64,000 nucleotides of DNA from an uncultured Clostridia bacterium. Its GTDB lineage: Bacteria; Bacillota; Clostridia; Christensenellales; UBA3700. Positions 61,214 to 64,000 of this stretch are shown here, piece by piece. Each line of letters begins with the position of its first letter. The stretch's first letter is position 1. The stretch lies in assembly GCA_948471525.1 (NCBI GenBank), contig CAOKSY010000002.1:194289-258288 (forward strand). The letters run 5' to 3'. The notes beneath the pieces were generated by a model, which did no database searches, was not told the DNA's origin, and saw only the letters and a list, made by a program, of their open reading frames with translations. The translations under genes were made by a program, and so were the position numbers.

Positions 61214-61242
61214 TTTACATCTCTTATAAATGGTGCTATAAT
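61214..61242 (+). promoter_or_regulatory. Promoter of groESL
   Basis: TTTACA (61214-61219), 17-base spacer with TGC before the -10, TATAAT (61237-61242). A vegetative-type promoter immediately upstream of the CIRCE operator. Confidence 0.85.
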
Positions 61243-61250
61243 TACTTTTG

Positions 61251-61277
61251 TTAGCAGTCGACAGGTGCGAGTGCTAA
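61251..61277 (+). promoter_or_regulatory. CIRCE operator (HrcA site)
   Basis: TTAGCAGTC-N9-GAGTGCTAA, matching the CIRCE consensus TTAGCACTC-N9-GAGTGCTAA with one change in the left arm. Predicts HrcA repression of groESL; hrcA itself is not in the window. Confidence 0.95.
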
Positions 61278-61294
61278 ATCAAAGGAGGCATTAT

Positions 61295-61582
61295 ATGAAA
61301 ATCAAACCATTATTCGACAGAATCGTTATTCAAGAAGTGCAAAGCGCGACTACGACGTCCAGCGGTCTCGTACTGCCCGACTCGGCTCAGGAAAAGCCGC
61401 AGATGGCTAAAGTACTTGCAATAGGCCCCGGCGGAATAATCGACGGAAAGGAAATCGTAATGCAGATCAAAGTCGGCGATACCGTACTTTATAATAAATA
61501 TGCGGGCAGCGACTTCAAGCTCGACGGCGAAGAGGTCACTATACTCAGACAGAGCGACGTGCTCGCAATAGTAGAGAATTAA
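61295..61582 (+). CDS. groES: Co-chaperonin GroES
   Basis: 95 residues from the ATG at 61295, which has AAAGGAGG; the open frame further upstream crosses the operator. MKIKPLFDRIVIQEVQ at the start, mobile loop TTTSSGLVLPDSAQEKP (about 17-33), and VLAIGPGG. Heptameric lid of GroEL. Confidence 0.98.
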   Translation: MKIKPLFDRIVIQEVQSATTTSSGLVLPDSAQEKPQMAKVLAIGPGGIIDGKEIVMQIKVGDTVLYNKYAGSDFKLDGEEVTILRQSDVLAIVEN

Positions 61583-61600
61583 TCACGGAGGTACAGCATA

Positions 61601-63226
61601 ATGGCTAAGAAATTTAAATACGGCGAAGACGCCAGAAGAAGTCTCGAGGCAGGCGTAAACGCAGTCGCAGACGCAGTGAAGATCACGATCGGACCCAAGG
61701 GAAGAAACGTAGTGCTCGATAAAAAATACGGCGCTCCCCTTATCACCAACGACGGCGTGACGATAGCAAAAGAAATCGAACTCGAGGATTCCTTCCAAAA
61801 TATGGGCGCACAACTCATCAAAGAGGTATCCATAAAGACAAACGACGTTGCAGGCGACGGAACTACCACCGCTTGCGTTCTCGCTCAGGCAATAATCAGA
61901 GAAGGTCTCAAAAACGTGGCAGCCGGCGCAAATCCTATGATACTCAAAAAAGGTATCGCAAAAGTAGCCGACGCAGTAGTCGAAGAATTGAAAGCTATAT
62001 CCAAGCCTATCGACTCCTCCGCCGCTATATGTCAGGTTGCAAGCGTTTCCGCAGCCGACGAAACTATTGGACAGTATATCTCTCAAGCGATGGAGATAGT
62101 AGGTAAAGACGGCGTTATTTCCGTCGACGAGTCAAAGTCTACAAATACGGAACTTATTACCGTCGAGGGAATGCAGTTTGACAGAGGCTATATCTCCGCT
62201 TATATGGTGACCAATACCGATAAGATGGAGGCCGTGCTCGACGACGCTTACGTGCTTATAACAGACAAAAAAATCTCTTCCAGCAAGGACATTATGCCCG
62301 TGCTCGAACAGGTCGTTCAGAACGGTCTCAGACTTCTTATCATATGCGAAGATATGGACGGCGACGCTCTTACGGCTGTCGTACTAAACAAACTCAAAGG
62401 TATTCTCAACTGCGTAGCGGTCAAAGCTCCAGGCTTCGGCGACAGAAGAAAAGCTATGCTCGAGGATATAGCTATTCTCACAGGCGGCACTGTTATTTCC
62501 AGCGAGATCGGATACGAACTTAAGGACGTAAACCTCTCTCTTCTCGGCCGTGCAAAACAGATCAAGGTCGACAAAGACAACACCACTATCGTAGGCGGCA
62601 ACGGAGATCAAGAAACCATTTCAGGAAGAGTCAACGCCATCAAATCTCAAATTGCCGAGACTACTTCCGAATACGATAAAGAAAAGCTTCAGGAAAGATT
62701 GGCAAAACTCGCAGGCGGCGTAGCGGTTATCAACGTCGGCGCGGCTACCGAAGTAGAAATGAAAGAAAAGAAACTGAGAATTGAAGATGCGCTTGCGGCT
62801 ACCCGCGCGGCTGTCGAAGAGGGCGTTATTCCCGGCGGCGGCGTTGCTCTGCTCTCGGTAATCCCCAAAGTCAGACCTATCGTAGACAAAATGGAAGGCG
62901 ACGAGAAGACCGGCGGCGCGTGCGTACTCAAGGCATTGGAAGAACCGATCAAACAGATCTGCTATAACGCAGGCGTAGACGGCGGCGTTATTATCAACAA
63001 TATAATGACAAGCAAGCGCGGCGACACATACGGATACAACGCTCTTACCGACAAATATGTAGACATGATCGAAAGCGGTATACTCGACCCGACAAAGGTC
63101 ACGCGTTCCGCACTGCAGAACGCAGCAAGCGTAGCATCTACTTTGCTCACCACAGAAGTACTTGTGACGGATATCCCCGAGCCTCCGGCCCCCGTAGCTC
63201 CCAATATGGGCGACGGAATGTATTAA
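61601..63226 (+). CDS. groEL: Chaperonin GroEL
   Basis: 541 residues. GroEL ATPase: AKKFKYGEDARRSLEAGVNA start, TIGPKGRNVVLDKKYGAP, VAGDGTTTACVLAQAI (nucleotide-binding aspartate), and IPGGGVALLSV. The C-terminal tail ends PNMGDGMY and lacks the usual repeated GGM. GGAGG start, 18 bases after groES. Strong codon adaptation compared with neighbours. Confidence 0.98.
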   Translation: MAKKFKYGEDARRSLEAGVNAVADAVKITIGPKGRNVVLDKKYGAPLITNDGVTIAKEIELEDSFQNMGAQLIKEVSIKTNDVAGDGTTTACVLAQAIIREGLKNVAAGANPMILKKGIAKVADAVVEELKAISKPIDSSAAICQVASVSAADETIGQYISQAMEIVGKDGVISVDESKSTNTELITVEGMQFDRGYISAYMVTNTDKMEAVLDDAYVLITDKKISSSKDIMPVLEQVVQNGLRLLIICEDMDGDALTAVVLNKLKGILNCVAVKAPGFGDRRKAMLEDIAILTGGTVISSEIGYELKDVNLSLLGRAKQIKVDKDNTTIVGGNGDQETISGRVNAIKSQIAETTSEYDKEKLQERLAKLAGGVAVINVGAATEVEMKEKKLRIEDALAATRAAVEEGVIPGGGVALLSVIPKVRPIVDKMEGDEKTGGACVLKALEEPIKQICYNAGVDGGVIINNIMTSKRGDTYGYNALTDKYVDMIESGILDPTKVTRSALQNAASVASTLLTTEVLVTDIPEPPAPVAPNMGDGMY

Positions 63227-63245
63227 AAATCCATCTATAAAAATT

Positions 63246-63277
63246 AAAGACTTTACGTATTTCGTAAGGTCTTTTTT
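63246..63277 (+). terminator. Terminator after groEL
   Basis: Stem AAGACTTTACG/CGTAAGGTCTT (one mismatch) with a 5-base loop and six T. Confidence 0.88.
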
Positions 63278-63340
63278 AATTATCACAGAAATTCTAAATA
63301 TTATTTGCCCGATAAATTATACGCAAAAGCATAATACCGT

Positions 63341-63640
63341 CGCGAAAATCGTCGGGCGCGGATTTACCGTTTGCAATGCAAAACGGCAGGACGAAAAGCC
63401 CCTTCATCTCCTACACACTGCCCTGCCTACCTTGATAAGCAGGATTCCGTAAATAGCCTGCGACTTCGCAGACGGAGTGAAGCGCGGGACGAACAGCAAA
63501 CGAGGCCGTCGCACGAGCCGTCCGCTAAATGTGCGACTAAGCCGCCGAACGCAGCCAAGAAAGGACAGCCTGACTCTAATACTGACTTCCGCCCTAAATA
63601 TATTATTGAATATATTTTCGATTTAATTTAATTGATGAGA
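63341..63640. other. GC-rich gene-free stretch, probable dispersed element
   Basis: Distinctly more GC-rich than other spacers. It has an open frame at 63371-63631 without ribosome binding site or recognisable protein, so I do not call a gene. The composition and position suggest a dispersed intergenic repeat or a decayed insertion. Confidence 0.35.
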
Positions 63641-63834
63641 TCTCTCCGCTTCGATCGAGATAACGATTCTATTTTCCGTGTATTCGCCAACCTGTCATTT
63701 CGAGCGTATTACCCCTAGCCTCTCTCGACAGCGGAGAACGGTGTGATTTTCGCTTTAGCTAGAGCGAGCGGCGGCGTCAAGTGTACTTGCCGCACACGAC
63801 ACAACTCCGTCATCTCGACCGAAGTGGAGAGATC
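63639..63834. repeat. Inverted repeat pair of the GTCATCTCGACCGAAG-type family
   Basis: Right arm (63809-63834) begins GTCATCTCGACCGAAGTGGA; left arm (63639-63664) is its reverse complement with 3 differences in 26. A third partial copy starts GTCATTTCGAGCG at 63694. Similar GTCATYTCGACCGAAG repeats are widespread in intergenic DNA of gut bacteria. The pair encloses about 145 bases without a gene and may be a small non-autonomous element. Confidence 0.6.
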
Positions 63835-63932
63835 AAAGTCAATAATCCACCGTTGAGAGTCCGACAAAATACGGAGTGCATACGTAGTATTTTCGACTGG
63901 TCGGAATTAGGGCGCGAACTCGACCGTCTTTT

Positions 63933-63966
63933 GTCACTATAGGAATTTGCAAATTCCTATAGTGAC
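63933..63966. repeat. Perfect 34-base palindrome
   Basis: Arms GTCACTATAGGAATTTG and its exact complement with no loop, centred at 63949/63950. No T-run follows. Could be an element end or a protein-binding site; the window stops 34 bases later, so context is lost. Confidence 0.6.
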
Positions 63967-64000
63967 CGTATAGGTCGTGGTGAGCGCCAAGCGCCGTTAT

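Noticed and set aside
63371..63631. 86-codon plus-strand frame
   Set aside because: No ribosome binding site, arginine/proline-rich translation of GC-rich repeat-like DNA, no recognisable protein.
1..64000. tRNA genes, rRNA genes, CRISPR arrays, integrases or transposases
   Set aside because: Looked for by eye on both strands; no cloverleaf, rRNA signature, regular spacer-repeat array or transposase motif was seen.

Overview
The window reads as chromosomal core sequence of a spore-forming member of the Firmicutes, class Clostridia or close to it. The evidence is direct: three sporulation sigma factors (SigE, SigG, SigK), SpoIIGA, a YlmC/YmxH-type protein and a PdaB-like deacetylase sit beside a division and cell-wall cluster. 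There is also a Gram-positive large SRP RNA, an HrcA/CIRCE-controlled groESL operon, and RqcH. The lineage below class level cannot be fixed from the sequence; an uncultured gut-type clostridium is a reasonable guess. Nearly all genes lie on the minus strand. No rRNA, tRNA, CRISPR array, prophage or intact insertion sequence was seen.

Layout from left to right. 1-368: 5' part of a DUF5131 (Gp37/Gp68-like) gene running off the edge. 469-7684: one minus-strand run, yebC-proA-ruvC-ruvA-ruvB-queA-tgt-yajC. 7836-10841: ruvX and a two-gene ABC exporter. 11218-20173: rarA, then a 2529-residue cyclic beta-glucan synthase-like protein. 20258-20583: RNase P RNA. 20701-23781: a broken metallophosphoesterase coupled to a GH36-like glycosidase. 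23903-28087: sigK, nrdR, ylmC, sigG, sigE, spoIIGA. 28235-42181: the dcw cluster, in transcription order mraZ-rsmH-(FtsL-position protein) // PBP-murE-mraY-murD-ftsW-murA-ftsQ // ftsA-ftsZ. 42726-44235: a metallophosphoesterase and a cysteine-rich protein. 44502-50748: tig-clpP-clpX-lon-ysxC. 50919-52634: rqcH. 52710-57843: rluD-lspA, sepF-yggS, a two-OB-fold SSB-like protein and a polysaccharide deacetylase. 58171-63226: SRP RNA, NYN-domain protein, SPOR-like membrane protein, dCMP deaminase, groESL. 63227-64000: gene-free repeats.

The genes form a few working sets: Holliday-junction processing with queuosine tRNA modification and Sec accessory YajC; peptidoglycan precursor synthesis and septation, leading into the forespore/mother-cell sigma cascade; and protein quality control (Tig, ClpXP, Lon, GroESL, RqcH).

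No wholly new multi-gene system is obvious. The strongest unexplained signal is regulatory. At least five genes (ruvX, rarA, ftsA, a metallophosphoesterase, spoIIGA) have no usable Shine-Dalgarno but carry a -10 box exactly six bases before the ATG, so their mRNAs are predicted to be leaderless. Other signals are a 10-bp-phased TGTCGA array before the PdaB-like gene, candidate Spo0A boxes before spoIIGA, MraZ-like boxes before mraZ, and an unexplained boxed promoter locus at 10960-11182.
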